Positions 27,693-35,497 of a stretch of 64,000 bases of DNA are shown here, piece after piece. The stretch covers positions 35,662 to 99,661 of the forward strand of contig NZ_JOAI01000030.1 of assembly GCF_000717715.1 (NCBI RefSeq), read 5' to 3'. The notes under the pieces are model-generated. The model worked only from the letters and a program-made list of their open reading frames with translations. It was not told the DNA's origin and did no database searches. Both the position numbers and the translations under genes were made by a program. The DNA comes from Streptomyces sp. NRRL B-24484. GTDB taxonomy: Bacteria > Actinomycetota > Actinomycetes > Streptomycetales > Streptomycetaceae. Each line of letters opens with the position of its first letter. Position 1 is the first letter of the stretch.

Positions 27693-28631
27693 ATGGAACT
27701 GGAGCCGCACCGGCGCGAGTTGGTGGCGTTCTGCTACCGGATGACGGGCTCGTTCCACGAGGCCGAGGACCTGGTGCAGGAGACCCTGCTGCGCGCCTGG
27801 AAGGCCCGTGACCGCTACGACCCGGCGCGTGCCTCGGTGCGGACCTGGTTGTACCGGATCGCCGCCAACGTGTGCCTGACGGCACTGGAGGGGCGCGGGC
27901 GGCGGCCGCTGCCGTCCGGACTGGGAGCGCCGAGCGAGGACCCGGGGGCGCCGCTCGTGCCGGCGCAGGACGTCCCCTGGCTGGAGCCGTTCCCGGACGC
28001 CCGGTACGACGCGGAGGTCCGGGCCGACCTCCGGCTCGCCTGGGTGGCCGCCGTGCAGCACCTGCCGGCGCGCCAGCGCGCGGTGCTCGTCCTGCGCGAG
28101 GTGCTGGCCTTCTCCGCCGCCGAGGTCGCCGAGCAGTTGGGGACCACCGTCGCCGCGGTGAACAGCGCGCTGCAGCGCGCCCGCGCGGCCGTGGCCGACG
28201 TGGGCGACGCCGGCGAGGTCCGCGAGCCGGACGACCCCGAGGTGCAGGCGGTGGTCCGGCGCTACGTGCGGGCGTTCGAGGCGGCCGACGTCGGCGCGCT
28301 GGTGCGGCTGCTGGCCGAGGACGCCGTCCTGGAGATGCCGCCCGTGCCGCTGTGGTACCGGGGCAGCCGGGACTACGGCCTGTTCCTGGAACGGGTCTTC
28401 CGGATGCGCGGCACCGGGTGGGGCGTGCGTCCGCTCACCGCCAACGGGCAGCCCGCGTTCGCCGCCTACGCGCCCGGGCCCGACGGCGGACTCCTTCTGC
28501 ACACGGTGCAGGTGCTCACGGTCGCCCGCGGCCGCGTGACGCACAACGTGGTGTTCGCGGATCCGCGCGTCCTCGAAGCATTCCGCCTGCCGCCACGGAT
28601 TTCCCCCGAGGAGTTCCGGCGGCGGCGATGA
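27693..28631 (+). CDS. ECF sigma factor with SnoaL-like C-terminal domain
   Basis: 312-residue extracytoplasmic-function sigma factor of the SigG/TIGR02960 type. Region 2 (about 5-75) has FCYRMTGSFHEAEDLVQETLLRAW. Region 4 (about 120-180) has HLPARQRAVLVLREVLAFSA and the helix-turn-helix VAEQLGTTVAAVNSALQRAR. Residues about 195-305 form an NTF2/SnoaL-like domain (VVRRYVRAFEAADVGALVRLL) that replaces a separate anti-sigma factor in such proteins. The ATG at 27693 gives the family N-terminus MELEPHRRELVAF. The adjacent DHFR-like gene 56 bases downstream is the likely co-transcribed partner. Confidence 0.9.
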   Translation: MELEPHRRELVAFCYRMTGSFHEAEDLVQETLLRAWKARDRYDPARASVRTWLYRIAANVCLTALEGRGRRPLPSGLGAPSEDPGAPLVPAQDVPWLEPFPDARYDAEVRADLRLAWVAAVQHLPARQRAVLVLREVLAFSAAEVAEQLGTTVAAVNSALQRARAAVADVGDAGEVREPDDPEVQAVVRRYVRAFEAADVGALVRLLAEDAVLEMPPVPLWYRGSRDYGLFLERVFRMRGTGWGVRPLTANGQPAFAAYAPGPDGGLLLHTVQVLTVARGRVTHNVVFADPRVLEAFRLPPRISPEEFRRRR

Positions 28632-28687
28632 GTCCGGGCGGTGCCGCCGGTACGTACCGGTGAACACCGCACCGAAGGGAATCCGCC

Positions 28688-29242
28688 GTGAGCGTCATCG
28701 TCATCGAATTCACCACCCTGGACGGCATCGTGTCCGACCCGGACGGCTCCGGGGGGACTCCGCCGGGCGGCTGGGCCTTCCGGTTCGGCCGGGAGGCGGT
28801 CGCCGGGGACAAGTTCCGGCTGGGCAGCACGCTGGACGAGGGGGTCATGCTGTTCGGGCGGGAGACCTGGCAGCTGTTCTCCCGGCTGTGGCCGGGACGC
28901 GACGACCCCTTCGCCGTCCGGCTGAACGCGGTGCCCAAGCTCGTCGCCTCGCGCACCCTCACCGACACCTCGGCGTGGGCGAACTCCCGGCTGCTGGAGG
29001 GCGACCTGGTCGACACGGTCAAGCGGGAGCGGCGCGACGTGATCGTCACGGGCAGCCTGAGCGTCGTGCACCGGCTGATGGCCGAGGACCTGGTCGACGA
29101 GTACCGGCTGCTGACCTTCCCGACCGTCCTCGGCACCGGTCGGCGCCTCTTCCCGGCCGAGGGCCCGCTCGTCGACCTGGAGTGCCGGTCGGTGCAGCGG
29201 ATCGGCGCCGCCGTCCTGACGCGTTGGACCAGGCCCGCCTGA
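28688..29242 (+). CDS. Dihydrofolate reductase-like (RibD C-terminal domain) protein
   Basis: 184-residue single-domain protein of the RibD_C/YwjB-YyaP type. Family features are the N-terminal strand SVIVIEFTTLDGIVSDPDG, LFGRETWQLFSRLWPG, VTGSLSVVHRLMAEDLVDEYRLL, and FPTVLGTGRRLF. The substrate is unknown; folate reduction is not implied. GTG at 28688 follows GAAGGGAATCCGCC. It often accompanies ECF sigma genes of this class in actinobacteria. Confidence 0.85.
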   Translation: MSVIVIEFTTLDGIVSDPDGSGGTPPGGWAFRFGREAVAGDKFRLGSTLDEGVMLFGRETWQLFSRLWPGRDDPFAVRLNAVPKLVASRTLTDTSAWANSRLLEGDLVDTVKRERRDVIVTGSLSVVHRLMAEDLVDEYRLLTFPTVLGTGRRLFPAEGPLVDLECRSVQRIGAAVLTRWTRPA

Positions 29243-29267
29243 GCCCCGCTGCTACTGGATTCGTACG

Positions 29268-29303
29268 CCGAGGGCCGGACCCCTGGTCGGGTCCGGCCCT
29301 CGG
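29268..29303. terminator. Terminator between convergent genes
   Basis: A perfect 15-bp stem (29268-29282 with 29289-29303) with a 6-base loop, between the convergent DHFR-like and lipoprotein genes. Confidence 0.87.
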
Positions 29304-29320
29304 GCGCGTGTGCGGTGGGG

Positions 29321-30781
29321 TCAGTGGGTGGTGCTCAGGGACGGCAGGGGCCACTCGCGGTGGAATGCGGGCAGCGGGAGGTCGGCCTTGAGGAGGGGGG
29401 TGCCGAGGATCTTGATCTGGGCGTAGAGCCTGCCGTTGATGTCGAGGCCGGCGGTGTTGGTCCAACTGCCTTCGACGTGCGGGGGCTTGCCGGTGGTGTC
29501 GAGGGTCACCGAGCCGGCCACCCGGGAGGTCAGGTGGGGCTCGATGCTTGCGGCGACGCCGACGGTGTCGTACAGGCCGACGGAGGCCTCGGCGGTGAGG
29601 CCGGTGCGCAGGGAGCCCTCGCCGCTGAGCTTGGCGCGGACGGGTCCGACGGTGGTGGTGCCGGGGTCGGCGGCGGTCGTCCAGCCCTTGCCCTTGGCGT
29701 AGTCGGCGTGGACGGCCCAGGCGCCGTCGAGGTCCTGCTCGGCCTCGACGGTGAGCTTGCCGTCGGCGCCGACGGTCAGGTAGCAGGTGAGGTCGAGGTT
29801 GACCACCACGGGGAAGCCGGCGACGGTGAGCACGGGGCTGGCGCTGAGCTTGGCGAGCGGGACCCGCAGCGGGTTGGGGCTCGCCGCGAGGGTGGCGTCG
29901 ACCTTCCAGTCGGCGTGGGCGCCGAGGCCGAAGCCGACCCGGGCCTTCTCGATGCCGCCCTTGAGGATGCCGCGGCCGTCGTAGGAGAAGTCGACGGAGG
30001 GGTCGAGGCGGATGCCGGCGGCGAGGTCGGCCTTGGCCCCGCCGGGCAGCGGGACGCTGGTGCTCGCGTCGAGGGAGAGCTGGGCGGAGGCGGAGCCGTT
30101 GCCGCCGCCGGGGCGGGTGGTGAAGCCGACCTTGAGGTCCTTGACCAGCGGCTGGACGTGGATGCCGTGGACGTCGATCGCCCTGTGCTGTTCGGTGGCG
30201 GTGGCGCCGAGCAGTTCGGCGACCTCGGCGGGGCGGGTGGTGACCTCGACCGTGTCGCCCTCGGCCTTCTGCACGCCGGTGACGGCGACCAGCGCGCCGC
30301 GGGGTGCGGCGGGGGTGGGCGGGCTGGCGATCAGCTGGCCGGTGCGGACGGTGTCCGGTGCGGCGGAGGCCGAGGCGGACGCGGACGTGGAGGCGGAGGC
30401 GGTGGCGTTCGGGCTGTGCGGGGCACCGGTGGTGCGGGAGCCGCCGGGGGTGGTGCTGCTGCCCCGGGTGCTGCCGGTGTTCCCGGTGTGCAGGGTGGCG
30501 CGGCCGCTGGCCGGGTCGTAGGCGACGAGGGCGACCGTCCGGCCGGTGCCGGCGGCCGGCTTGCCGGAGGTCGCCGGGCTCGCGACCGCGGCGGCCGGGG
30601 CCGCGGCGGCGGGGGTGTCGGTGCTGCTCGGGACGGTCGCGGCCGGGGCCGGCGCGGTCTCCGTGGTGAGGGCCGCGGCGGCGAGGGCCGGCTCGGCGGC
30701 GGGTGCGGAGGCGGCGCAGCCGGTGGCGGTGAGCAGCAGGCCGGTGGCCAGTGCGGGGAGCGCACGGGAGCGTATGGACAT
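29321..30781 (-). CDS. Secreted lipoprotein of unknown function
   Basis: 486-residue predicted lipoprotein. The lipobox is LTATGC (C22). A low-complexity Ala/Pro/Ser/Thr region (about 23-150, including a Ser-Ala run) is followed by a roughly 330-residue domain rich in beta-prone alternating residues (for example LKVGFTTRPGGGNGSASAQL and GFPVVVNLDLTCYLTVG). I do not recognise this domain. A single cysteine lies in the mature domain. Expected at the outer face of the membrane. Start ATG at 30779-30781. Confidence 0.75.
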   Translation of the reverse strand: MSIRSRALPALATGLLLTATGCAASAPAAEPALAAAALTTETAPAPAATVPSSTDTPAAAAPAAAVASPATSGKPAAGTGRTVALVAYDPASGRATLHTGNTGSTRGSSTTPGGSRTTGAPHSPNATASASTSASASASAAPDTVRTGQLIASPPTPAAPRGALVAVTGVQKAEGDTVEVTTRPAEVAELLGATATEQHRAIDVHGIHVQPLVKDLKVGFTTRPGGGNGSASAQLSLDASTSVPLPGGAKADLAAGIRLDPSVDFSYDGRGILKGGIEKARVGFGLGAHADWKVDATLAASPNPLRVPLAKLSASPVLTVAGFPVVVNLDLTCYLTVGADGKLTVEAEQDLDGAWAVHADYAKGKGWTTAADPGTTTVGPVRAKLSGEGSLRTGLTAEASVGLYDTVGVAASIEPHLTSRVAGSVTLDTTGKPPHVEGSWTNTAGLDINGRLYAQIKILGTPLLKADLPLPAFHREWPLPSLSTTH

Positions 30782-30923
30782 GCAGAGGGTTCGCCTTCGA
30801 GGTGGTGAGGGCAGGGTGAGGCCGGACGGGGGTGGCCGACCGACGCATTCCTTGGCATGTTACTGACGAGTCATCGGTTGGACGAAAGTGACGCAGGCTC
30901 AACTTTCTGGAGGTGGATGCCGG

Positions 30924-31250
30924 ATGAGTTTCGGATGGCACGCCCGGCGGGTGGCGGATTCGAGGTTGCCGCTCCGGGTGAGGGTGGCGGCGCTGCGGTC
31001 GTGCGTGCAGCTGTACCGGCCGCTGGGGTTCCACGGGACGCTGGACCGTCTGGCGTGGCTGGCCGGGCCGTTCCAGCGGGACGAGGCGGCGCTGTTGCGG
31101 GCGCTGGCCGTGCTGGAGGAGGACCGCAGTCGCTGGCTGGCCGAGCTGGACGCGTACGCGCGGTCGCGGCGGACGGGCAAGCGCTGCGGTCGCCGCATGC
31201 CGAGGGAGGGGGAGCGGAACCCGAACGACCGGACGTACTGGTCCGTGTGA
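30924..31250 (+). CDS. Small Arg-rich conserved-type protein, unknown function
   Basis: 108-residue basic protein with a helical middle (VAALRSCVQLYRPLGFHGTL, AALLRALAVLEEDRSRWLAEL) and an Arg/Lys-rich C-terminus RSRRTGKRCGRRMPREGERN. No membrane segment or known domain. GGAGGTGG 8 bases upstream decides the ATG at 30924; a GTG further upstream is in frame. It might be a DNA- or RNA-associated protein, but that is only a guess from charge. Confidence 0.55.
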   Translation: MSFGWHARRVADSRLPLRVRVAALRSCVQLYRPLGFHGTLDRLAWLAGPFQRDEAALLRALAVLEEDRSRWLAELDAYARSRRTGKRCGRRMPREGERNPNDRTYWSV

Positions 31251-31281
31251 GGCACTGCCGTTGTGATCGTTCCGGGCCGGG

Positions 31282-31327
31282 TGTCAACCAGGGTTGACAG
31301 GAGCCCCGGTGTCAACCTAAGTTGACA
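31282..31327 (+). promoter_or_regulatory. Twin palindromic operators overlapping a promoter
   Basis: Two 18-bp palindromes start 28 bp apart: TGTCAACC-AG-GGTTGACA (31282-31299) and TGTCAAC-CTAA-GTTGACA (31310-31327). The first contains a perfect -35 TTGACA (31294-31299). The second contains TAAGTT (31318-31323, fitting TANNNT) 18 bp downstream. A start 7 bases after that -10 would be the A of the HTH gene's ATG at 31330. Occupancy of either site would block RNA polymerase. Confidence 0.85.
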
Positions 31328-31329
31328 AC

Positions 31330-31563
31330 ATGAGCGAGACGAGACAGCTCGCCGCGGACGCGAGCAGCCGCGACCCCGCGATCGGCCTCCGGGCCGTCCG
31401 GGCTCTGCGGGACCTGGCCGACCGGCTGGAGGACCTCCAGGTCGGCAACGCGCGCGAGCAGGGCTGGTCCTGGCAGGAGATCGCCGCCTGCCTCGGGGTC
31501 AGCCGACAGGCGGTGCACAAGAAGTACGCCAAGCGGATCTTCGGTTCGAGAGGGGAGGGCTGA
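31330..31563 (+). CDS. Small helix-turn-helix protein, Clp N-domain partner
   Basis: 77-residue protein: a helical dimerisation-like N-terminus (LRAVRALRDLADRLEDLQVG) followed by a helix-turn-helix, WSWQEIAACLGVSRQAVHKKY, and a short basic tail. The reading helix SRQAVHKKYAKR suits DNA contact. It has no ribosome binding site and likely starts as a leaderless message. Two bases separate its stop from the next GTG, so the pair is translationally coupled. It is the obvious candidate to bind the twin palindromes. Confidence 0.85.
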   Translation: MSETRQLAADASSRDPAIGLRAVRALRDLADRLEDLQVGNAREQGWSWQEIAACLGVSRQAVHKKYAKRIFGSRGEG

Positions 31564-31565
31564 CC

Positions 31566-32102
31566 GTGTTCGAGCGGTTCACGGACGGCGCGCGCCGCGT
31601 CGTCATGCAGGCCCAGGTCGAGGCGCGCGAACTCGGCCACGAGAAGGTCGGCACCGAGCACCTGCTGCTCGGCATCCTGCACGACCCGGCCGACCCGGTG
31701 GCCGCACTGCTGGCCGCCGACGGCCTCGACCACGAGTCCGCCCGGGCCGAGGTCGTCCGGCTCTCCGGCGGCCAGGTCGACGGCCGGGCGCTGGCCGCGA
31801 TCGGCGTCGACCTCGACGCCGTCCGGGCGGCCGTGGAGTCCGCGTTCGGCGAGGGCGCCCTGGAGCGCCGGCCCGCCGACGGACGCCGGGCCGGGAAGCA
31901 CAGCCGGCTCACCCCGCGCGCCCGCAAGACCCTGGAGCTCTCGCTGCGTGAGACCCTCCGCCTCAAGCAGAAGGAGATCGCCACCGGCCACCTCCTGCTC
32001 GGCCTGGTCCGCGAGGGCCAGGGCCTGGGCGCGGCGGTGCTGTCCGGCCACGGCGTGGACTTCGCCAAGCTACGCCGGGACGTGGAGGCGGTCCTCGGTT
32101 GA
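31566..32102 (+). CDS. Clp N-domain-only protein (ClpC2-like)
   Basis: 178-residue protein made of two Clp_N repeats (about 1-66 and 112-178) with no AAA+ ATPase. Its start MFERFTDGARR matches the N-terminus of the ClpC1 unfoldase, and the second repeat has LTPRARKTLELSLRE and HLLLGLVREGQGLG. The linker between repeats is about 30 residues longer than in ClpC1. It could act as a decoy or adaptor for ClpC1 N-domain ligands. Compared with ClpC1 as I recall it, F2, R10 and E89 equivalents are kept (F2, R10, E124), F80 is Leu115 and K85 is Arg120. GTG start after AGGGGAGG. Confidence 0.87.
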   Translation: MFERFTDGARRVVMQAQVEARELGHEKVGTEHLLLGILHDPADPVAALLAADGLDHESARAEVVRLSGGQVDGRALAAIGVDLDAVRAAVESAFGEGALERRPADGRRAGKHSRLTPRARKTLELSLRETLRLKQKEIATGHLLLGLVREGQGLGAAVLSGHGVDFAKLRRDVEAVLG

Positions 32103-32126
32103 CCCGGCGCCGCCCCGAAGCGTGCC

Positions 32127-32164
32127 CCGGCGGGCCGTTCCCACATCGCGGAACGGCCCGCCGG
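32127..32164 (+). terminator. Terminator after the Clp N-domain operon
   Basis: A perfect 15-bp stem (32127-32141 with 32150-32164) and an 8-base loop, 25 bases past the stop. Confidence 0.85.
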
Positions 32165-32251
32165 ACGTCTTCACAGGCCCTTCCGCCCCGCGGTTACCGG
32201 GTGGTACGGGCGCGGAGCGTCATGCTGTGCGACTGTGCGTCAACTCGGGCA

Positions 32252-32279
32252 TTGAGTCGAAAACCTGAATGGATATGAT
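32252..32279 (+). promoter_or_regulatory. Conservon promoter
   Basis: TTGAGT (32252-32257), 16-bp spacer, TATGAT (32274-32279). It lies in a locally AT-richer stretch and would start transcription near 32286, 18 bases before the first ATG of the kinase-like gene. Confidence 0.6.
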
Positions 32280-32303
32280 CTGGCGACCGCGTGTACCGAT
32301 CAA

Positions 32304-34118
32304 ATGAGCGGAACGCGCCCGGCCGTACGCCGCGCCGGCCCGCCCGGCGTGCCCGCCGCCGGTCCCGCGGTCGCCCTGCTCCGCCGCCGACGCCGCACGA
32401 GGATCAGACAGATGAGAGCTCGCACGCGCCCCGCCCGGGCGGCGTACCAGGGATCCGACGGCGCACTCGCGGTCCGCGCCGGGGCCGGGATCGTCCTCGG
32501 CGCCGCGGCCGCGGCCACCGCCGTCGCCCTCACCCCCTCCGTCCACCGCGCCGCCGTCGCAGGCGTCGCCGCCGTCGCCGCCGTGCTCTGGTGCGGCCTC
32601 GTCGGCTGGACGGCCAAGCTCGGACTCCGCGCCCGCGCCGCCGAGCGCACCCTCGCCGACGTCCGGCGCGAACTCGCCGAGACCGGCGCCGCCGCCGGCG
32701 CGCTGCACACCGAACTCACCGCCGCCCACACCGCGGCCGGCGCCCTGCGCGCCGCCCTCGCCAACGCCCAGGCGGAGACCGCCGAGATCCGCACCGACCT
32801 GGAGCAGGCCCGCGCCGACGAGCACGCCCTGCGCGCCGAACTCGCCGCGCTCCACGAGGCGCACAGCGCCGCCGTCCGGGAACGCACCGAACTGGCCGCC
32901 CTCCGCGACCAGGTGCTGCCCCGGGTGGTCGAGAAGCTGCGCGCGGGCGCCTCGGTCGACACCGCCCTCACCGGCCACGACCTGCCTGTCCACCACGCAC
33001 TGCTGCGCACCGTCGCCGAGGCCGTCGGCCGCGGCGAACGCCAGCGCGCCGCCGCCCTCGCCGTCTGCGCCACCGCCGCCGGCCGCGTCCAGGCACTGGC
33101 CACGAGCATGCACGCCGAACTGCGCGACATGCAGCACCGGCACGGCGAGGACGTCCTCGGCGACCTGCTCGTCCTCGACCACTCCACCGCCCAGGTCGGC
33201 CGGATGGCCGACTCCATCGCGGTGCTCACCGGCGCCCGCTCCGGCCGCCGCTGGACGAAGCCGATCGGCGTCGAGTCGATCCTGCGCGGCGCCCTCGGCC
33301 GGATCGGCGCCTACCAGCGCGTCCGGCTGCACAACGCCTCCACCGCCGCGGTGGCCGGCTTCGCCGCCGAGGGCGTGATGCACGTCCTCGCCGAACTCCT
33401 CGACAACGCCGCCAACTTCTCCGCCCCGCCGGCCGAGGTGCACGTCTACGTCGAGGAGGCCCACTCCGGCCTCGTCGTCACCGTCGAGGACGGCGGACTC
33501 GGCCTCAGCGACAGCTGGCTGCGCCGCGCCGAACAGGCCGTCTCCGCCCAGCCGCTGGACCTCAGCGCGCTCTCCGCCGGCACCCGGCTCGGCCTCGCCG
33601 TGGTCGGCTCGCTCGCCCGCAAGCACGGCCTGTCGATCTCCTTCCGGCCGTCCGCGCGCGGCGGCACCGGCGTCGTGGTGCTGATCCCCGAGCAGCTGAT
33701 CAGCCACCCCGCACCCGCCCTCGCCCGGGCCCTGGACGCCGAGCGCCGCGCCGCGGCCGCCGCACCGGTCGCGGTCGCACCGGCGCCCGGCGCACCGCGC
33801 CCGGCCCGGCCCGTCCTGGAGCCCGCCCGGCCGGCCGCCCCCGCGGACCCCGCCGACGGCCCCGGCACCACCGCGGGCCCGGACAACACGGACAGCGACG
33901 CCGGCAACGAGGCCGGCGCCGACACCCCGCCCGCCGCCCGGACCCTGCCGCAGCGCCGCCGCGGGCAGACCCTGGCGGCGGCCGCGCCGGCGGGCCAGCC
34001 CGCTCCGCCGCCGCGGACCGAACGCTCCGCCGCCCTCTCCGCGGCCCGCTTCGGCGCGTTCCGCAAGGCCCTGCAAGGGGCCGAGTCCCCCGACGCCCAC
34101 GCGAAGGACGATGCCTGA
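32304..34118 (+). CDS. cvnA: Conservon component A: sensor histidine kinase-like protein
   Basis: 604-residue membrane protein. Two hydrophobic helices (about 52-72 and 80-101) precede a long Ala/Glu-rich coiled coil (about 110-205). An HATPase_c domain follows with the N-box-like LAELLDNAANFS and G1-like EDGGLGLSD, then a disordered Pro/Ala tail. A canonical phosphoacceptor H-box is not evident, which is usual for CvnA. Conservon proteins form a membrane complex resembling eukaryotic G-protein receptors. Start uncertain: ATG 32304 has no ribosome binding site, while ATG 32412 (residue 37) follows GAGGAT. Overlaps cvnB by ATGA. Confidence 0.88.
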   Translation: MSGTRPAVRRAGPPGVPAAGPAVALLRRRRRTRIRQMRARTRPARAAYQGSDGALAVRAGAGIVLGAAAAATAVALTPSVHRAAVAGVAAVAAVLWCGLVGWTAKLGLRARAAERTLADVRRELAETGAAAGALHTELTAAHTAAGALRAALANAQAETAEIRTDLEQARADEHALRAELAALHEAHSAAVRERTELAALRDQVLPRVVEKLRAGASVDTALTGHDLPVHHALLRTVAEAVGRGERQRAAALAVCATAAGRVQALATSMHAELRDMQHRHGEDVLGDLLVLDHSTAQVGRMADSIAVLTGARSGRRWTKPIGVESILRGALGRIGAYQRVRLHNASTAAVAGFAAEGVMHVLAELLDNAANFSAPPAEVHVYVEEAHSGLVVTVEDGGLGLSDSWLRRAEQAVSAQPLDLSALSAGTRLGLAVVGSLARKHGLSISFRPSARGGTGVVVLIPEQLISHPAPALARALDAERRAAAAAPVAVAPAPGAPRPARPVLEPARPAAPADPADGPGTTAGPDNTDSDAGNEAGADTPPAARTLPQRRRGQTLAAAAPAGQPAPPPRTERSAALSAARFGAFRKALQGAESPDAHAKDDA

Positions 34119-34531
34119 TGAGCAGCAGCACCGACCGCGACCTCGACTGGCTGCTGGAGAACCTGCTGACGGCCACCCCCGGTGCCCGGCACGCCCTGGT
34201 GCTCTCCGCCGACGGACTGAAGCTCTGCCACACCGCCGCCCTCGGCACCGACCAGGCCGACCAGCTCGCCGCGATCGCCTCCGGCATGCAGAGCCTGGCC
34301 CACGGCGCCTCCATCGAGTTCGGCGACGCCGCGGGCGGCGTCCGCCAGTCGATGACCGAGTTCCACGGCGGCATCCTGTGCATCGTCGCCGCCGGTGAGG
34401 GCGCCCACCTCGCGGTCGTCACCGACGACGACGCCGACGTCGGCGTGGTCGGGCACAACATGCACGGGCTGATCGAGCAGATCGGGGTGTTCCTGAGCGC
34501 CCCGGCGCGCGAGATCGAGGCAGGGGTGTGA
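34118..34531 (+). CDS. cvnB: Conservon component B: roadblock/LC7 protein
   Basis: 137-residue roadblock/LC7 domain protein (LDWLLENLLTATPGARHALVLSADGLKL, given by its leading strand and helix; IASGMQSLAHGASIEFG; GILCIVAAGEGAHLAVV). Such proteins act as modulators of the CvnD GTPase. Its start overlaps cvnA and its stop overlaps cvnC, so the order A-B-C-D is tightly coupled. Confidence 0.93.
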   Translation: MSSSTDRDLDWLLENLLTATPGARHALVLSADGLKLCHTAALGTDQADQLAAIASGMQSLAHGASIEFGDAAGGVRQSMTEFHGGILCIVAAGEGAHLAVVTDDDADVGVVGHNMHGLIEQIGVFLSAPAREIEAGV

Positions 34532-34890
34532 CGCGGCCGCTCGCCGGCCGGGACGAGGACCCGGACCGGCTCTACACCGTGACCCGCGGCCGCAGCCGGC
34601 CGCCCGAGCACGCCTTCGACCTGGTCACCCTGGTCGTCACCGAGCAGGAGCCGGTGCCCGGCATGCAGTCCGAGCACGCCCGCATCCTGACCCTGTGCGC
34701 CACCCCGACGGCCGTGGTCGAGCTCGCCGCCGAACTCGCCCTGCCGGTCAGCGTGGTGAAGATCCTGCTGGGCGACCTGCTGGAGGCCGGCCGGATCACC
34801 GCCCGCCACCCCAGGTTCGCCCCGTCCAAGGCACGCCTGCCCGACCTCGACACGCTGAAGCAGGTGCTGCATGGTCTCCAACAGCTCTGA
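34528..34890 (+). CDS. cvnC: Conservon component C: DUF742 protein
   Basis: 120-residue DUF742 protein with a winged-helix-like core: DRLYTVTRGRSRPPEHAFDL, then HARILTLCATPTAVVELAAE and ISVVKILLGDLLEAGRI-like segment (here LPVSVVKILLGDLLEAG). Its role in the complex is undefined. GTG start overlaps the cvnB stop; its 3' end overlaps cvnD by 20 bases. Confidence 0.92.
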   Translation: MTRPLAGRDEDPDRLYTVTRGRSRPPEHAFDLVTLVVTEQEPVPGMQSEHARILTLCATPTAVVELAAELALPVSVVKILLGDLLEAGRITARHPRFAPSKARLPDLDTLKQVLHGLQQL

Positions 34891-35497
34891 CACCCTCGCC
34901 CCGGCCGGCAGGGCACCGCTCAGCAGCACCGCCGCGAACGGCCTGAAGATCGTCGTGGTGGGCGGCTTCGGCGTCGGCAAGACCACCCTGGTCGGCTCGG
35001 TGAGCGAGATCCGCCCGCTCAACACCGAGGAGACGATGACCCGCGCCGGCGAGGGCGTGGACGACCTCACCGGGGTGCAGGGCAAGCGGTCGACCACCGT
35101 CGCCTTCGACTTCGGCCGGATCACCCTCGGCGCCGAGAACGTCCTCTACCTCTTCGGCGCCCCCGGCCAGGAGCGCTTCTGGTTCCTCTGGGACCGGCTG
35201 TTCACCGGCGCCCTCGGCGCCGTGGTGCTGGTCGACACCCGCCGGCTGGAGGAGTCCTGGTACGCCATCGACCGGCTGGAGCACCACGGCACGCCCTTCG
35301 TGGTCGTCCGCAACAACTTCGGGGCGCCCGAGCACACCCTCGCCGAGGTGAGGGCCGCCCTCGACCTCGCCGAGCACGTCCCGCTGGTGGAGTGCGACGC
35401 ACGGGACCGCGAGTCGAGCAAGCAGGTGCTGATCGAGCTTGTCCGCCACCTGCACCGCATGGCCGAGGCCGAGGCCTCCGGAGAGGACACCCCGTGA
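34871..35497 (+). CDS. cvnD: Conservon component D: Ras-like GTPase
   Basis: 208-residue small GTPase. P-loop VVVGGFGVGKTTLVGSVSE (about 31-49), switch region with TTVAFDFGRITL, the G3-like FGAPGQERFWFLW, and an atypical G4 position (VVRNNFG rather than NKxD). It is expected to cycle at the membrane with CvnA-C and signal to downstream partners, probably the P450s that follow. Its stop overlaps the GTG of the first P450 (GTGA). Confidence 0.93.
   Translation: MVSNSSDTLAPAGRAPLSSTAANGLKIVVVGGFGVGKTTLVGSVSEIRPLNTEETMTRAGEGVDDLTGVQGKRSTTVAFDFGRITLGAENVLYLFGAPGQERFWFLWDRLFTGALGAVVLVDTRRLEESWYAIDRLEHHGTPFVVVRNNFGAPEHTLAEVRAALDLAEHVPLVECDARDRESSKQVLIELVRHLHRMAEAEASGEDTP

Noticed and set aside
31199..31260. 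tRNA or small RNA gene before the operator pair
   Set aside because: No cloverleaf or promoter-terminator pair could be drawn; the segment is the end of the small Arg-rich protein gene.
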